Positions 19,945 to 30,438 of a DNA stretch of 64,000 nucleotides are shown here, piece after piece. Source of the DNA: Candidatus Endomicrobiellum porotermitis (GTDB lineage: Bacteria; Elusimicrobiota; Endomicrobiia; Endomicrobiales; Endomicrobiaceae); assembly GCA_031289055.1 (NCBI GenBank), contig JAITQE010000025.1, positions 17,479 to 81,478 of the forward strand. The letters run 5' to 3'. The notes beneath the pieces were generated by a model. That model had not been told where the DNA came from. It ran no database searches and saw nothing but the letters and a program-made list of their open reading frames with translations. A program made the translations under genes and the position numbers. Position 1 is the first letter of the stretch. Every line of letters begins with the position of its first letter.

Positions 19945-20728
19945 AGCCGTGCGGACAAACGGTAGCTATTCCAGAAATAAAAAAGGCGGAAAAATTTTTA
20001 AGATTTTTTTCTGTCTCGCGCTTCTCGGAGGAATTGTTTACGGTTTATATTTTGGCGGAAACGAACTGCTCGACGTAGCTTATAAATCCGATAAAATGAT
20101 TATAAAAGATATAGATATAGTCGGCGCTAAAAATGTTACAAAAGCCGAAATAAAGGAACTTCTTTCTTTTAAAATCGGCGATAACCTTTTAAAAGTCAAA
20201 TTGTCTGAAGCGGAATCCGAAATAAAAAAATTAAAGCCGGAACTAAAAAATATTATTATTAACAGGCGCTGGCAAAAGATTAAAATCAAACTTTATGAAA
20301 GAACGCCGGAGGCTTTTATAATGCAAAAAGGCGAAATGAGCGGAATAGATTTTGATGATAAGCCATTTCCTCTTCGCGGTTTTATGAGCGAGATGAAAAT
20401 CCCCAAGATTATTTATAAAAATGACGAAGAAAGAAAGCGCCTTTTGGGTTTTATAAAAAGGTTTAGGTCTATTTGCGGAGGATTTTTAGATAATATTTTG
20501 GAAATGAAAATAAACAATATGGATGATATTATTTTTATTGCGGCCAATAATGCGACGATTGTTTGGGGAGAAGAAATGCCCGAACATTTATCTCATAAAT
20601 TTAAAAAATTTCAAAAAGTTTACGAGAATGCGATATCTAAATATAAACAAATAGAGTATATAGATATGAATTTTTATTCTTCTGGCAGAATTATTGTAAA
20701 ACCTGTCGCTGGAATGTTGTCAGAATAA
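19904..20728 (+). CDS. ftsQ: Cell division protein FtsQ (POTRA domain)
   Basis: Single TM then DIDIVGAKNVTKAEIKELLSFKIGDNLLKV...RRWQKIKIKLYERTPEAFI; between ddl and ftsA. Confidence 0.85.
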   Translation: MTMTAKKRNRYVYKAVRTNGSYSRNKKGGKIFKIFFCLALLGGIVYGLYFGGNELLDVAYKSDKMIIKDIDIVGAKNVTKAEIKELLSFKIGDNLLKVKLSEAESEIKKLKPELKNIIINRRWQKIKIKLYERTPEAFIMQKGEMSGIDFDDKPFPLRGFMSEMKIPKIIYKNDEERKRLLGFIKRFRSICGGFLDNILEMKINNMDDIIFIAANNATIVWGEEMPEHLSHKFKKFQKVYENAISKYKQIEYIDMNFYSSGRIIVKPVAGMLSE

Positions 20729-20778
20729 ATTCAAACTTTAACGCATAAACATAGTTACTTGCGGGCAGAGGATTAAAA

Positions 20779-22020
20779 ATGTCTAAAAAAAATCTTATAG
20801 CGGGTCTTGATATTGGCAGCAATCAGGTTTGTTGCGTCGCCGGCGCTTGCGATGAGGAAACAAGAATTTCAAAAATTCTTAGCGCGGTTTCAATACCGTG
20901 CGACGGGATTAAAGCTGGCGCTGTTATTAACATACAAGAAGCGGCTCTCGCAATAGGCAAAGCTTTTGAAGAAATTGAGAAAGTTGCCGGCGGTCAGATA
21001 GGAAAAGTTGTTGTTGCTTTGAGAGGCAATTTTATACATTCTAGAAATTCCAAAGGTGTGGCAAATATCAACTATTCTAATAGGGAAGTTACGGAAGAAA
21101 TCGTTGAAAACTCTTTGGACAGCGCAAGAAAACAGATAAGAATGGATCCAGATCAAGAAATATTACAGATAGTTCCGCGGGAATATATACTGAACCAACA
21201 AAGAGGAATACAAAATCCTATAGGAATGGAGGGGACTTATATAGAAGTTGACGTGCATGCCTTTATAGCTTCAAGCAGCAATATAGGAAACATAAACAAG
21301 TCTATGGCGTCTGTAGGCGTAAATTGCGATGATAGGGTTTATGGATATTTAGCTGCCAGCGATATTTTAGTTACCAGAGAAGAAAAAGAATTGAGTTGTC
21401 TTGTCGTTGATTTTGGCGGACTTACCACAGGGCTTGTTCATTATGTTGATGGAATAATAAGGCATACGGACGAAATTCTTGACGGTTCCGACTATATCAC
21501 AAGAGATATAGGCCATAGATTAAGAGCTTCTTACTCTGTTTCAAAAGAAATTAAAGAAAAGTACGGAGCGGCGTTTATTTATAGCGATTTTAGTAATGAA
21601 GAATTTGAATATAGAGCCGCAGATGGCAGAAATATAAAAAAGTGTAATAGGCACGAACTTGTAAATGCTATAATAACGCCCAGAGTAGACAGAATTTTGT
21701 ACGAAATAAAAGAGTTAATGGAAAAAAATAATTACGGAGACGAATTCCTTTCCGGAGGAATAATTCTTACCGGCGGCGGCTGCAGTCTTCCCGGTCTTGC
21801 TGAGGCTTTTGAAAAAGCGTTTAATTGCTCAGTCAGGACTGGAAATCCAAATCTGGATAGGGTTGTAGGCCGCGACGAAATATTATTAAATCCATCTTAT
21901 ACTACAGCGATAGGAGCCGTAGCTTCAAACCTTTCAAATTCAAGATTTTATTTGGAAAAAAAGTCTTCAAAGATTGGAGTAGTGTCTAAAATATCAAAAT
22001 GGTTTGAGGAAGTTTTCTAA
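20779..22020 (+). CDS. ftsA: Cell division protein FtsA
   Basis: NLIAGLDIGSNQVCCVAG, VVDFGGLTTGLVHYVDG, GGIILTGGGCSLPGLAEAFEKAF; adjacent to ftsZ. Confidence 0.94.
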   Translation: MSKKNLIAGLDIGSNQVCCVAGACDEETRISKILSAVSIPCDGIKAGAVINIQEAALAIGKAFEEIEKVAGGQIGKVVVALRGNFIHSRNSKGVANINYSNREVTEEIVENSLDSARKQIRMDPDQEILQIVPREYILNQQRGIQNPIGMEGTYIEVDVHAFIASSSNIGNINKSMASVGVNCDDRVYGYLAASDILVTREEKELSCLVVDFGGLTTGLVHYVDGIIRHTDEILDGSDYITRDIGHRLRASYSVSKEIKEKYGAAFIYSDFSNEEFEYRAADGRNIKKCNRHELVNAIITPRVDRILYEIKELMEKNNYGDEFLSGGIILTGGGCSLPGLAEAFEKAFNCSVRTGNPNLDRVVGRDEILLNPSYTTAIGAVASNLSNSRFYLEKKSSKIGVVSKISKWFEEVF

Positions 22021-23124
22021 ATGAGTATAAAACTAGTGCTACCTTCAAAGGAAATGAATACTGGGCAACTTGCCGCAATAAAGATAATTGGGGTTGGCGG
22101 CGGCGGTTGTAACGCCGTTAATAGAATGATTGCCGCTAATGTTGGCAATGTGGAATTTGTCGCTATAAATACTGATGCGCAGGCATTGCTCAAATCGTCT
22201 GCTTCGGATATTTTGCAGATAGGCGAAAAAATAACAAAAGGTCTTGGCGTAGGAGGAAATCCCGAAGTTGGCAAGCGGGCAGCTGAAGAAAGTATTGAAG
22301 AAATAAGGGGAAGACTCGTCGGCGCAGATATGGTTTTTGTAACTGCAGGCATGGGAGGCGGCACAGGAACAGGAGCTGCTCCGATAATTGCAAAACTTGC
22401 AAAAGAAGAAGGCATATTGACTGTTGGAGTTGTTACAAAACCTTTTGAACATGAAGGCAAAATAAGAATGCAGCAAGCTGAAGATGGAATAAAAAATCTT
22501 AAAGAGCATGTGGACGCTTTAATAGTGATTCCAAACGAAAGAGTTTTTAATGTTATAAATGAGAGGGTGGCTCTTGACGCTTTTTATCATATTATAGATG
22601 ACGTCTTAAGACAGAGCATTCAGGCTATAACGGACGTTATAACGGTTACTGGCGAGATCAACAGAGATTTTGCGGATGTAAAAAATATCTTGTTAAATTC
22701 AGGAACCGCCTTGATAGGCATCGGCGAAAGTTCCGGTTCCGACTCTAAAGAAGCCGTTAAAAAAGCTGTGACAAGCCCTCTTTTAGACAATTATGATATT
22801 TCAAAAGCAAGTAAGGCGTTGGTGAATATAACGACAAATTCCAATATTACCGCAATAAAGCTTCAAGAGATATTTAAAGATATAAAAAGTTATGGCATTA
22901 ACGGTCATGTTTTTTTTGGACACACTATAGACAACAGACTTGACGACAAAATTAAAATTACAATTATTGCTACGGGATTTCAACTTGGAGATTTTAAAGA
23001 AGAGCCAAAAGAGAAAAAAGAGATACAGCCTGACTTCTTTTCGCAGCAGGTTTCAACTAAGTCCGACACTATAGAGTCGTCGAAGCCTGCGTATACCTAT
23101 TGGAAGCCAAAATTCCTGAAATAA
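22021..23124 (+). CDS. ftsZ: Cell division GTPase FtsZ
   Basis: KIIGVGGGGCNAVNRMI, VTAGMGGGTGTGAAPIIAKLAKE, C-terminal KPKFLK. Confidence 0.97.
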   Translation: MSIKLVLPSKEMNTGQLAAIKIIGVGGGGCNAVNRMIAANVGNVEFVAINTDAQALLKSSASDILQIGEKITKGLGVGGNPEVGKRAAEESIEEIRGRLVGADMVFVTAGMGGGTGTGAAPIIAKLAKEEGILTVGVVTKPFEHEGKIRMQQAEDGIKNLKEHVDALIVIPNERVFNVINERVALDAFYHIIDDVLRQSIQAITDVITVTGEINRDFADVKNILLNSGTALIGIGESSGSDSKEAVKKAVTSPLLDNYDISKASKALVNITTNSNITAIKLQEIFKDIKSYGINGHVFFGHTIDNRLDDKIKITIIATGFQLGDFKEEPKEKKEIQPDFFSQQVSTKSDTIESSKPAYTYWKPKFLK

Positions 23125-23133
23125 TCTATATAA

Positions 23134-23454
23134 TATGCGAAGTATCGGAAAAAGATTTGCGGTATTGGAAGAAAAATATCAAACCATAACAATGAATTTT
23201 ATATTCTCTGAAAATTTTCCTTACAAACATTTTACAACCACGGCGACGTTAAAGCTGCGGTGCATGTTGGTTGGAAAGGACTTTGTTTGGGCATAGTTGA
23301 AAATGCGGTAGGAATATTAATAAACGACTTTTGCGCAGATCCTAAAAGCATAAAAGTTTATATAGGTCCTCATATTCGTTCTTGTTGTTACGAAACCGGA
23401 GTTGAAATGGAAGAGAAGTTTAACGTTAAGCTTGTAAGCTTAGAGAATACGTAA
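23134..23454 (+). pseudogene. PgeF/YfiH-type (laccase-domain) purine nucleoside phosphorylase relic
   Basis: NFIFSENFPYKHFTTTATLK... then, in another frame, MHVGWKGLCLGIVENAVGILINDFCADPKSIKVYIGPHIRSCCYETGVEMEEKF (family motifs HAGWRG and IGP-CCYEVG). Confidence 0.75.
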
Positions 23455-23494
23455 AAAGTCAGGATATATTTTGCAATTTGCAAAAAGTTTTCAT

Positions 23495-23512
23495 TTATAA
23501 GTATACTTATAA
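23495..23512. promoter_or_regulatory. 18-bp perfect palindrome TTATAAGTATACTTATAA overlapping a TATAAT -10-like hexamer
   Basis: Read directly; TATAAT at 23508-23513, 58 bp upstream of the next start codon. Confidence 0.5.
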
Positions 23513-23569
23513 TATACTAAGATTGGAAAGAAATGAGATAGAGAAAAAGAAAAAGTAAAGGATATTAAA

Positions 23570-24274
23570 ATGTTAAAGAAAGTAGCGAGTATGTTGTTAG
23601 CGTTAGCGTTGTTGGTTTCGCCTATGAAATTAGTTTTTGCGGAGAATGGCGCGTGGGATAGATTTAAAGGAAAAGCGGTTGCGGCGGGACAGTGGGTGGC
23701 GGACCGCAAATGGCAGATCCTTATTGGAATTGCGTGCGTTGGCGGCTTCGGCATATTGTGCGCGTCCGCGTGCGGTAAAGAAGGCGGTTTTTACGGCGTA
23801 GCGCGCGCTCCTATAGCGGAACTGAATTCGCCGCGTAAGGAAGAAGCCGCGTCCGATTTAGAAAGATTCCGTAAAAAGCAAACGCCGGAATTATTGAAAA
23901 AAGTTGAAAACGAATTGAGACAAGGTAGTAAAAGAAGTCATTGGATTTGGTATATTTTTCCTCAGGCGGCGGGGTTGGGTATGAGTTCCGAAAGTCGTTA
24001 CTACGGCGTTAAATCTTTAGACGAAGCAAAAGCGTATTTAGCCGATCCAGTCTTAGGCGATAAATTAATTTATAACGCGCGTCTTGTTCTTAGACATAAA
24101 GGTTCAAAAACTCTGGAGGAAATATTCGGTTATCCTGACTTTTTAAAATTCATATCTTCAATGACTTTATTCTCTGCGGCAAAACCGTCGGCGACAGTTT
24201 TTGTTGAAGTTTTGAACGCTTTTAACGACGGCAATTACGATGCCGAAACGTTAATAATGCTAGGTCTTAATTAA
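23570..24274 (+). CDS. DUF1810 (calpastatin-like) domain protein with N-terminal signal/TM extension
   Basis: MLKKVASMLLALALLVSPMKLVFAENG..., second hydrophobic stretch ILIGIACVGGFGILCASACG, then DLERFRKKQ...GSKRSHWIWYIFPQAAGLGMSSESRYYGVKSLDEAKAYLADPVLGDKL...IFGYPDFLKFISSMTLF. Confidence 0.8.
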   Translation: MLKKVASMLLALALLVSPMKLVFAENGAWDRFKGKAVAAGQWVADRKWQILIGIACVGGFGILCASACGKEGGFYGVARAPIAELNSPRKEEAASDLERFRKKQTPELLKKVENELRQGSKRSHWIWYIFPQAAGLGMSSESRYYGVKSLDEAKAYLADPVLGDKLIYNARLVLRHKGSKTLEEIFGYPDFLKFISSMTLFSAAKPSATVFVEVLNAFNDGNYDAETLIMLGLN

Positions 24275-24401
24275 ATTGTAGTATTTCGCATTTCTTTATT
24301 TAACCTTAAAGTCATTCTTTATGTTGTTGCTATTAAATCTATTAGTTTAGTATAATATTCGCATATCGTTAAAATTATATGTTTTATTCGGAGGGATTAG
24401 T

Positions 24402-25478
24402 GTGTCTTCAAAGTTGCTGGAAATCAGAAAATCTATAGACAAAGTTGATAAAGAAATAGCAAAACTTTTGGATAAAAGAGGGAAGTTCGCTTTAAATATT
24501 GCTAAAGCGAAAAATAATGGGGATTTTAGCACGGGGAGCGTAGTAGTTTACGTGCCTTCACGCGAAAAGGAAGTTTTAAAGAACATTACTTCTTCTAAAG
24601 GCATTTTGGGAGAGGAAGCTCTCAAAAATATATATACGGAAATAATAAGCGCTTGCAGAAATCTTGAAACTCCGACAAAAGCGTCGTTTTTAGGTCCTTG
24701 GGCGACATTTTCGCATCAAGCGGCGATTAAAAACTTTGGCTCTTGCGGATATTTTATCCCCGCGTCTACTCCTCTTGAGGTTCTTTTAGAAGTTGAAAGC
24801 GGGAGAGCGGATTTCGGCGTAGTTCCAGTGGAAAACTCAAACGAAGGCTCTGTAAACGCAACGTTAGACATGCTTGTTGAAACTAAGCTTAAAATATGCG
24901 CTGAGATAAGCTTAAAAATAGAGCAGTGTTTTCTTGTGAAAGATCTCAAAGCGGAAGTTTTAAGAATTTACTCGCATACGCATGGGTTAGCGCAGTGCAG
25001 AAGCTGGGTAACAAGACATTACCCTGACGCCGAGTTGATACCTGTTTCTTCAACGGCAGAAGCCGCAAAGAAAGTATCTAAAGAGGATTTTTCTGCGGCT
25101 ATAGCTTCTGAAGCGGCGGCTAAAATTTATGATTTGTATATTTTACAAAAAGGAATACAGGATAGCAGAGAAAATTTTACAAGATTTTTTGTTATAGGCA
25201 GGATTTCAACTGAGCCTAGCGGCAAGGACAAAACGAGTTTGGCGTTTATAATTAAAGATAAAGTTGGAGCTTTGTGCGAGGCTCTTGAAATATTTGATAG
25301 AAACAATGTGAATTTGACAAAGATTGAGTCGCGCCCTACAAAGAAAAAAGCGTGGGAATATATGTTTTTTGTTGATTTTAAAGGACATATTAAAGACCAA
25401 AACATAGTTAAGGCGACAAAAAGTTTGGAAAGCAAGAGCATTTTTGTAAAGAGTTTGGGGAGCTACCCGAGAGCGTAA
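24402..25478 (+). CDS. pheA: Bifunctional chorismate mutase/prephenate dehydratase (GTG start)
   Basis: LLEIRKSIDKVDKEIAKLLDKR; FLGPWATFSHQAAIKNFG; VPVENSNEGSVNATLDML; TRFFVIG; C-terminal ACT region. Confidence 0.95.
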   Translation: MSSKLLEIRKSIDKVDKEIAKLLDKRGKFALNIAKAKNNGDFSTGSVVVYVPSREKEVLKNITSSKGILGEEALKNIYTEIISACRNLETPTKASFLGPWATFSHQAAIKNFGSCGYFIPASTPLEVLLEVESGRADFGVVPVENSNEGSVNATLDMLVETKLKICAEISLKIEQCFLVKDLKAEVLRIYSHTHGLAQCRSWVTRHYPDAELIPVSSTAEAAKKVSKEDFSAAIASEAAAKIYDLYILQKGIQDSRENFTRFFVIGRISTEPSGKDKTSLAFIIKDKVGALCEALEIFDRNNVNLTKIESRPTKKKAWEYMFFVDFKGHIKDQNIVKATKSLESKSIFVKSLGSYPRA

Positions 25479-25479
25479 T

Positions 25480-26601
25480 ATGAATATGCAAAACATTATC
25501 AGAAAAGCTTGCGACGGGTTCAAACCTTATGTTGCAGGCAAATCTATAGGCGAGATAAAAAGAGAATATAATCTTAAAGAAGTTGTAAAACTCGCGTCAA
25601 ATGAGAATCCTTTAGGAGCTTCAAAAAAAGTTCTTAAGACGTTAAGAGATAATTTTGACAAGGTATTTTTTTATCCCGATTCAAATTCTTTTGATTTAAA
25701 AAAATCTCTGTCAAAGCGATACCGGTTGCCAACCGGGAATATTTTTACTGCGGCTGGCGGAGATGAGATAATAGAGCTTATAGCAAAGTTGTTTTTTAAT
25801 CCTGAAGATGAGATTGTAATTTCAAAATATTCGTTTATAAGATACGCGATGGCTGTGCAGCTTATGGGATCTAAACCGGTAGTAGTTCCGATGAACGAGG
25901 AGTTTAAATATGATTTGCAAGCTTTGGCAAAAGCCTGTAACAAGAACACAAAAGCGATCTTTGTAACAAATCCTAATAATCCTACGGGAACGTATAATGC
26001 AAAGAAAGAATTTTCCGCGTTCCTAAAAGACTTGCCTTTAAACAAGTTTGGCGTTAAGCCTATAGTAATTCTTGACGAAGCCTATTTTGAATACGCGTCT
26101 TTAGAAAAGGATTATCCCGACGGACTTGATTATTTAAAAGACAACCTAAATTTAATAGTTTTTAGAACATTTTCAAAGATTCATGGACTTGCGGGTTTAA
26201 GAGTGGCATATGGTTTTGCTAGCGAGAAGATAGTAGAGTATATTGAAAGAATAAGGCCTCCTTTTAATGTCAATCTTTTGGCGCAAGCAGCGGCTTCCGC
26301 GGCAATTACAGATAAAGCGCAAGTGGCGCGAAGCCAAAAGCTTGTAGCTAAAGAAAAACTGTATTTGTATAAAGAATTTGAAAAACTTGGCGTAAAATAC
26401 GTTAAATCAGCGGCAAATTTTATTCTTTTTAAGTCTTTTCCTCTCGCTGGAAAAAATGCGTTTGCCAAACTTTTAAAAGAAGGCGTGATAGTAAGAGCTG
26501 TGGACGAATATGAACTCCCAGATTGGGTAAGAGTCACAGTCGGTCTTCACAAAGAAAACAAATTGTTTATAGCGAAGTTGAAAAAAATTTGGAAGTCCTA
26601 A
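25480..26601 (+). CDS. hisC: Histidinol-phosphate/aromatic aminotransferase
   Basis: [53 protein letters not shown]. Confidence 0.92.
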   Translation: MNMQNIIRKACDGFKPYVAGKSIGEIKREYNLKEVVKLASNENPLGASKKVLKTLRDNFDKVFFYPDSNSFDLKKSLSKRYRLPTGNIFTAAGGDEIIELIAKLFFNPEDEIVISKYSFIRYAMAVQLMGSKPVVVPMNEEFKYDLQALAKACNKNTKAIFVTNPNNPTGTYNAKKEFSAFLKDLPLNKFGVKPIVILDEAYFEYASLEKDYPDGLDYLKDNLNLIVFRTFSKIHGLAGLRVAYGFASEKIVEYIERIRPPFNVNLLAQAAASAAITDKAQVARSQKLVAKEKLYLYKEFEKLGVKYVKSAANFILFKSFPLAGKNAFAKLLKEGVIVRAVDEYELPDWVRVTVGLHKENKLFIAKLKKIWKS

Positions 26602-26611
26602 AGGAATTTTT

Positions 26612-27634
26612 ATGATAATAACGATGAAACAAAGCGCAAGGCCGAAAGACGTTGCAATTGTTACGGAAAAAATTAAAGGGTTGGGGTACAAGCCTTATAT
26701 GTCAAAAGGCAAAGACTTTACGATTATAGGAATGATAGGCGACTATGCCGAAAAATATAAAGATGTTTTTGAGTCTATGGAAATTGTTGAACACGTAAGA
26801 GAGATACAGAAGCCGTATAAGCTTGCTTCAAGAGAATTCAAGAAAGAAAACACGATAGTTAAGGTAAGCAGAAACGTTGAAATCGGCGGAAAAAAAATAC
26901 ACGTTATAGCCGGACCTTGCGCTATTGAAAGCAAGGAGTTAATGCTTGATACTGCAAAAATAGTTAAAGATGCGGGAGCGACGATAATCAGAGGCGGAGC
27001 GTATAAGCCAAGAAGTTCTCCTTACGCTTTCCAAGGGCTTGGAGAGAAAGGACTAACATATTTAAATGAGTCGGGCTCAAAGTTACATATGCCGACTATT
27101 AGCGAAGCTATGACAGTTGAACAGGTTGACATTGTTTCAAAATATTGCGATATTGTGCAGATTGGCGCTAGAAATATACAAAATTACGATTTGTTAAAAG
27201 CTGCCGGAAAACAAAAAACCCCCGTTCTTCTAAAGAGGGGTATGGCTACAACGATAAAAGAGCTTCTACTTTCTGCGGAATATATTCTTTCGCAGGGCAA
27301 TTATAACGTAATTCTTTGTGAAAGAGGAATAAGAACGTTTGAAACCGCCACAAGATTTACAATGGATTTAAATGCGATTCCCGTTATAAAGAAGCTATCG
27401 CATTTGCCTGTAGTTTTAGATCCTTCGCACGGCATCGGTATTAGGGAACATGTTGGCACTATGGCAAAAGCCTGCGTTGCCGTAGGGGCTGACGGATTAA
27501 TAATAGAAGTTCACACTCAGCCGGAACTTGCTCTTTCCGATGGACCTCAAAGTTTGCTGCCCGATCAGTTTAAATCTTTGATGAAAGAGCTTGACTTGGT
27601 GGCGAGAGCGGTCGGCAGGGATATTTTGGACTAA
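26612..27634 (+). CDS. aroF: 3-deoxy-7-phosphoheptulonate synthase
   Basis: [66 protein letters not shown]. Confidence 0.95.
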   Translation: MIITMKQSARPKDVAIVTEKIKGLGYKPYMSKGKDFTIIGMIGDYAEKYKDVFESMEIVEHVREIQKPYKLASREFKKENTIVKVSRNVEIGGKKIHVIAGPCAIESKELMLDTAKIVKDAGATIIRGGAYKPRSSPYAFQGLGEKGLTYLNESGSKLHMPTISEAMTVEQVDIVSKYCDIVQIGARNIQNYDLLKAAGKQKTPVLLKRGMATTIKELLLSAEYILSQGNYNVILCERGIRTFETATRFTMDLNAIPVIKKLSHLPVVLDPSHGIGIREHVGTMAKACVAVGADGLIIEVHTQPELALSDGPQSLLPDQFKSLMKELDLVARAVGRDILD

Positions 27635-28455
27635 TGCTAAATGTAAGCGTAGTCGGTTTGGGGCAAATCGGCGGTTCTTTAGGGCTTGCTTTAAAAAGCA
27701 AAACTTTAAAGAATCGCTATTATATAACGGGCATCGCAAGAAAAAAAGAAACTTTAAAATACGCTCTAAAGATTGGCGCTGTGGACGAAGGATCTTTATC
27801 TTTAGAGTCGGCAAAAAATTCAGATATTGTAGTTATATGCACGCCTGTTGATACGATTGCTTCCATATGCAAAGAGCTTATTAAAGTTGTAAAAAAGAAC
27901 GCTATAATTACCGATGCTGGAAGCGTAAAGCATTCAATAGAGCGTGAAATAAAAGATATCAAAGACAAAATTTCTTTTGTGGGTTCTCATCCAATGGCGG
28001 GAAGAGAGCAAAGCGGACTGGCGTCCGCGTCGGCTGATATATTTAAAACCGCAAAAGTTGTTATAACGTCGCAAAATAGCAAATCTGAAAGTGTTGCAGC
28101 CAAGATGTGGAAAGACGCAGGCGCAGTCATTGTGAAAATGTCTGCAAAAAAGCATGACGAGCTGGTTGCTTTTACAAGCCACCTGCCTCACGTTATAGCT
28201 TTTGCATTAAACAAAACTTATAAAAACATAAAGAAGAAAAATCCGCAAATTGACGAGCTTACCGCCGGGTCTTTTAAGAGCATAACAAGAGTCTCTGTTT
28301 CAAGCGCGGATATGTGGGCGCCTATTTTTGCTTCAAACGGCAAAAATATCAATAAATATTTGGATGAATTTATAAAAGAACTTAACGTCTTTAAGCGGAA
28401 TCTAAGCGATAAGAAAAAAATTAGACAAGAGATTCTTAAGACTCAAAAAGACTAG
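27634..28455 (+). CDS. tyrA: Prephenate/arogenate dehydrogenase
   Basis: VSVVGLGQIGGSLGLALK, ITDAGSVKHSI, FVGSHPMAGREQSGLASASADIF, FTSHLPHVIAFAL. Confidence 0.93.
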   Translation: MLNVSVVGLGQIGGSLGLALKSKTLKNRYYITGIARKKETLKYALKIGAVDEGSLSLESAKNSDIVVICTPVDTIASICKELIKVVKKNAIITDAGSVKHSIEREIKDIKDKISFVGSHPMAGREQSGLASASADIFKTAKVVITSQNSKSESVAAKMWKDAGAVIVKMSAKKHDELVAFTSHLPHVIAFALNKTYKNIKKKNPQIDELTAGSFKSITRVSVSSADMWAPIFASNGKNINKYLDEFIKELNVFKRNLSDKKKIRQEILKTQKD

Positions 28456-28460
28456 AAAAT

Positions 28461-29558
28461 ATGGATATAACGGGAAGAATCAAAGGTATAAAATATAAGA
28501 AGACAATAGATAAAGATTTAAATAAGGTTAGTTTAGAAAAATTTGATATAAACTCAGCTTCGTCAACTTCTTTGATATTTGATAAGCAGAATTTTTTTGC
28601 GGTTTCAAAATGGGTTTCTCCAAAAAGAACGCGTTCGTATCCATATGAGAGAATATATGATTCTATGCATATATCTAAAAAGATCGCTGTAATTCCCATT
28701 ATAAAAGATGAAGGAAAAAATGGAGATAGAGATTTCTTGCAATGGGATACTGTTTCCTTGATGTCGCTTTTTGATATTTGCGTGATTTTTGCCTATTATT
28801 CTGATGCGAGCGCAAATAAGTTAGGAAATAAAATTACAGATCAGAAATTTGATAATAGTTATGTTTTGTCAAAAATAAAAGAGATTGAAGATTATCATAG
28901 TTCCGGGTTACATTGGAATCTAAAGGAATTAGCAGATTTATGTCGCATATTGGATAAAGCAAAGAAAAGTTATTTGAAAATAGAAGAAAAAACAAAGATA
29001 AGATTGCATAGTTTTGACGGAATCAACGCTTTTGAAAATAAAATTGTCAAAGATTTCAAGAATTTTATGGAATTCTCAAGAGCGAAAGCAGAAAAAGCTC
29101 AAAATAGAGAGTATAAAACTATACAATCAAAAGAAAGCTTGAACACTTTATCAAAATCTAAAATAACAATTCAAAATTATTTAGGCGGAAAATATTTTTT
29201 TACTGTTGATGAAGTTGTGTTGAATAAAAATATTGTGAATCTTATAGAAAGTAAGCATAGTAAGAATTCAGTTTTGCCAAGCGAATCTGACGTCAAAGAC
29301 GGAGTAGTTAAGATGATTCTTTATTCCAATCTTGCTTCCGTTAAGGTAGACGGCGTGCCTATGAAAAGCATGGCTGTTTTGAGACTAACTTCCGACGTCT
29401 TTAGCGGCTCAATAAGTTCGGAGTCTATAAAAAAAGACGTTGTTGATAGTTTTAAGACAAATAATTTATCTGAAAAGCGAAAAGTATTTATAGAACGTCT
29501 TTTTAAAGAAGCTGATGAAAATAATTTTGTAGCACAAATCTATGGAACAAAACAATGA
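28461..29558 (+). CDS. Putative type II restriction endonuclease
   Basis: 365 aa; 4-bp overlap with an adenine methyltransferase; WVSPKRTRSYPYERIYDS...IPIIKDEGKNGDRDFLQWDTVSLMSLFDICVIFAYYSDA resembles uncharacterised restriction enzymes. Confidence 0.72.
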   Translation: MDITGRIKGIKYKKTIDKDLNKVSLEKFDINSASSTSLIFDKQNFFAVSKWVSPKRTRSYPYERIYDSMHISKKIAVIPIIKDEGKNGDRDFLQWDTVSLMSLFDICVIFAYYSDASANKLGNKITDQKFDNSYVLSKIKEIEDYHSSGLHWNLKELADLCRILDKAKKSYLKIEEKTKIRLHSFDGINAFENKIVKDFKNFMEFSRAKAEKAQNREYKTIQSKESLNTLSKSKITIQNYLGGKYFFTVDEVVLNKNIVNLIESKHSKNSVLPSESDVKDGVVKMILYSNLASVKVDGVPMKSMAVLRLTSDVFSGSISSESIKKDVVDSFKTNNLSEKRKVFIERLFKEADENNFVAQIYGTKQ

Positions 29559-30436
29559 TAAAGAGTCCGTTGAGATATCCAGGCGGTAAAAGTAGAGCTA
29601 TTGATTTAATATCAAGTCTTGTTCCTGCCTTTGACGAGTACAGAGAGCCATTTTTGGGCGGCGGGTCATTGTTTATACATTTAAAACAGATTTTTCCGAA
29701 TAAAATTTTTTGGGTAAACGATTTGTACGATGAATTGTACAAATTCTGGAAATATAGCCAGAAAGACATGAATGGATTAGTTGATAAAATTTATGAGTGG
29801 AAATCTAAATATGTCAATGGTAAGGAACTTTATAAGTTTCTTAACGCCAATTTGAGTAGTTTTAACGGTTTGGAAAAAGCGGCTTCTTTTTTTATATACA
29901 ATCGTATTACGTTTTCAGGCACAAGTTTAAGCGGCGGTTACAGCGAATCGGCTTTTAATAGTCGTTTTACGGAGAGCAGCATATTAAGACTGAAAAATAT
30001 TGAAAAAATAGTTAGGGGCGTGAAGATTACTAATATTGATTATGAAAAAGCGCTTTCTGAAGACGGATATTCTGTTTTTATTTTTTTAGATCCTCCATAT
30101 TTTTCGGCGAGAAAGTCAGCTTTATACGGGAAGAACGGTAACTTGCACAAGAGTTTTGATCATGAACGTTTTGCCGACGTTATGAAAAACTGTAGACATA
30201 AATGGTTAATCACGTATGATAATAGCGACTATATAAAAAATTTGTTTTCTTTTGCGAATCTTTTTTCGTGGAATTTAACATATGGCATGAGAAATGTAAA
30301 CGGCGGCGGCAAGCAAAAAGGGGAAGAGATATTTATTTCAAATTATTTAACATCGCTGCCGGAACAAGACGATTTTGATTTTTTTGAACGTGAAGATAAA
30401 ACGCCGAAATTCATAAATACAATTTGGAAGAGTTGA
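29555..30436 (+). CDS. D12-class (Dam-like) N6-adenine DNA methyltransferase
   Basis: SPLRYPGGKSRAIDLISSLVP, REPFLGGGSLFIHL, FLDPPYFSARKSALYGKNG. Confidence 0.93.
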   Translation: MIKSPLRYPGGKSRAIDLISSLVPAFDEYREPFLGGGSLFIHLKQIFPNKIFWVNDLYDELYKFWKYSQKDMNGLVDKIYEWKSKYVNGKELYKFLNANLSSFNGLEKAASFFIYNRITFSGTSLSGGYSESAFNSRFTESSILRLKNIEKIVRGVKITNIDYEKALSEDGYSVFIFLDPPYFSARKSALYGKNGNLHKSFDHERFADVMKNCRHKWLITYDNSDYIKNLFSFANLFSWNLTYGMRNVNGGGKQKGEEIFISNYLTSLPEQDDFDFFEREDKTPKFINTIWKS

Positions 30437-30438
30437 CA

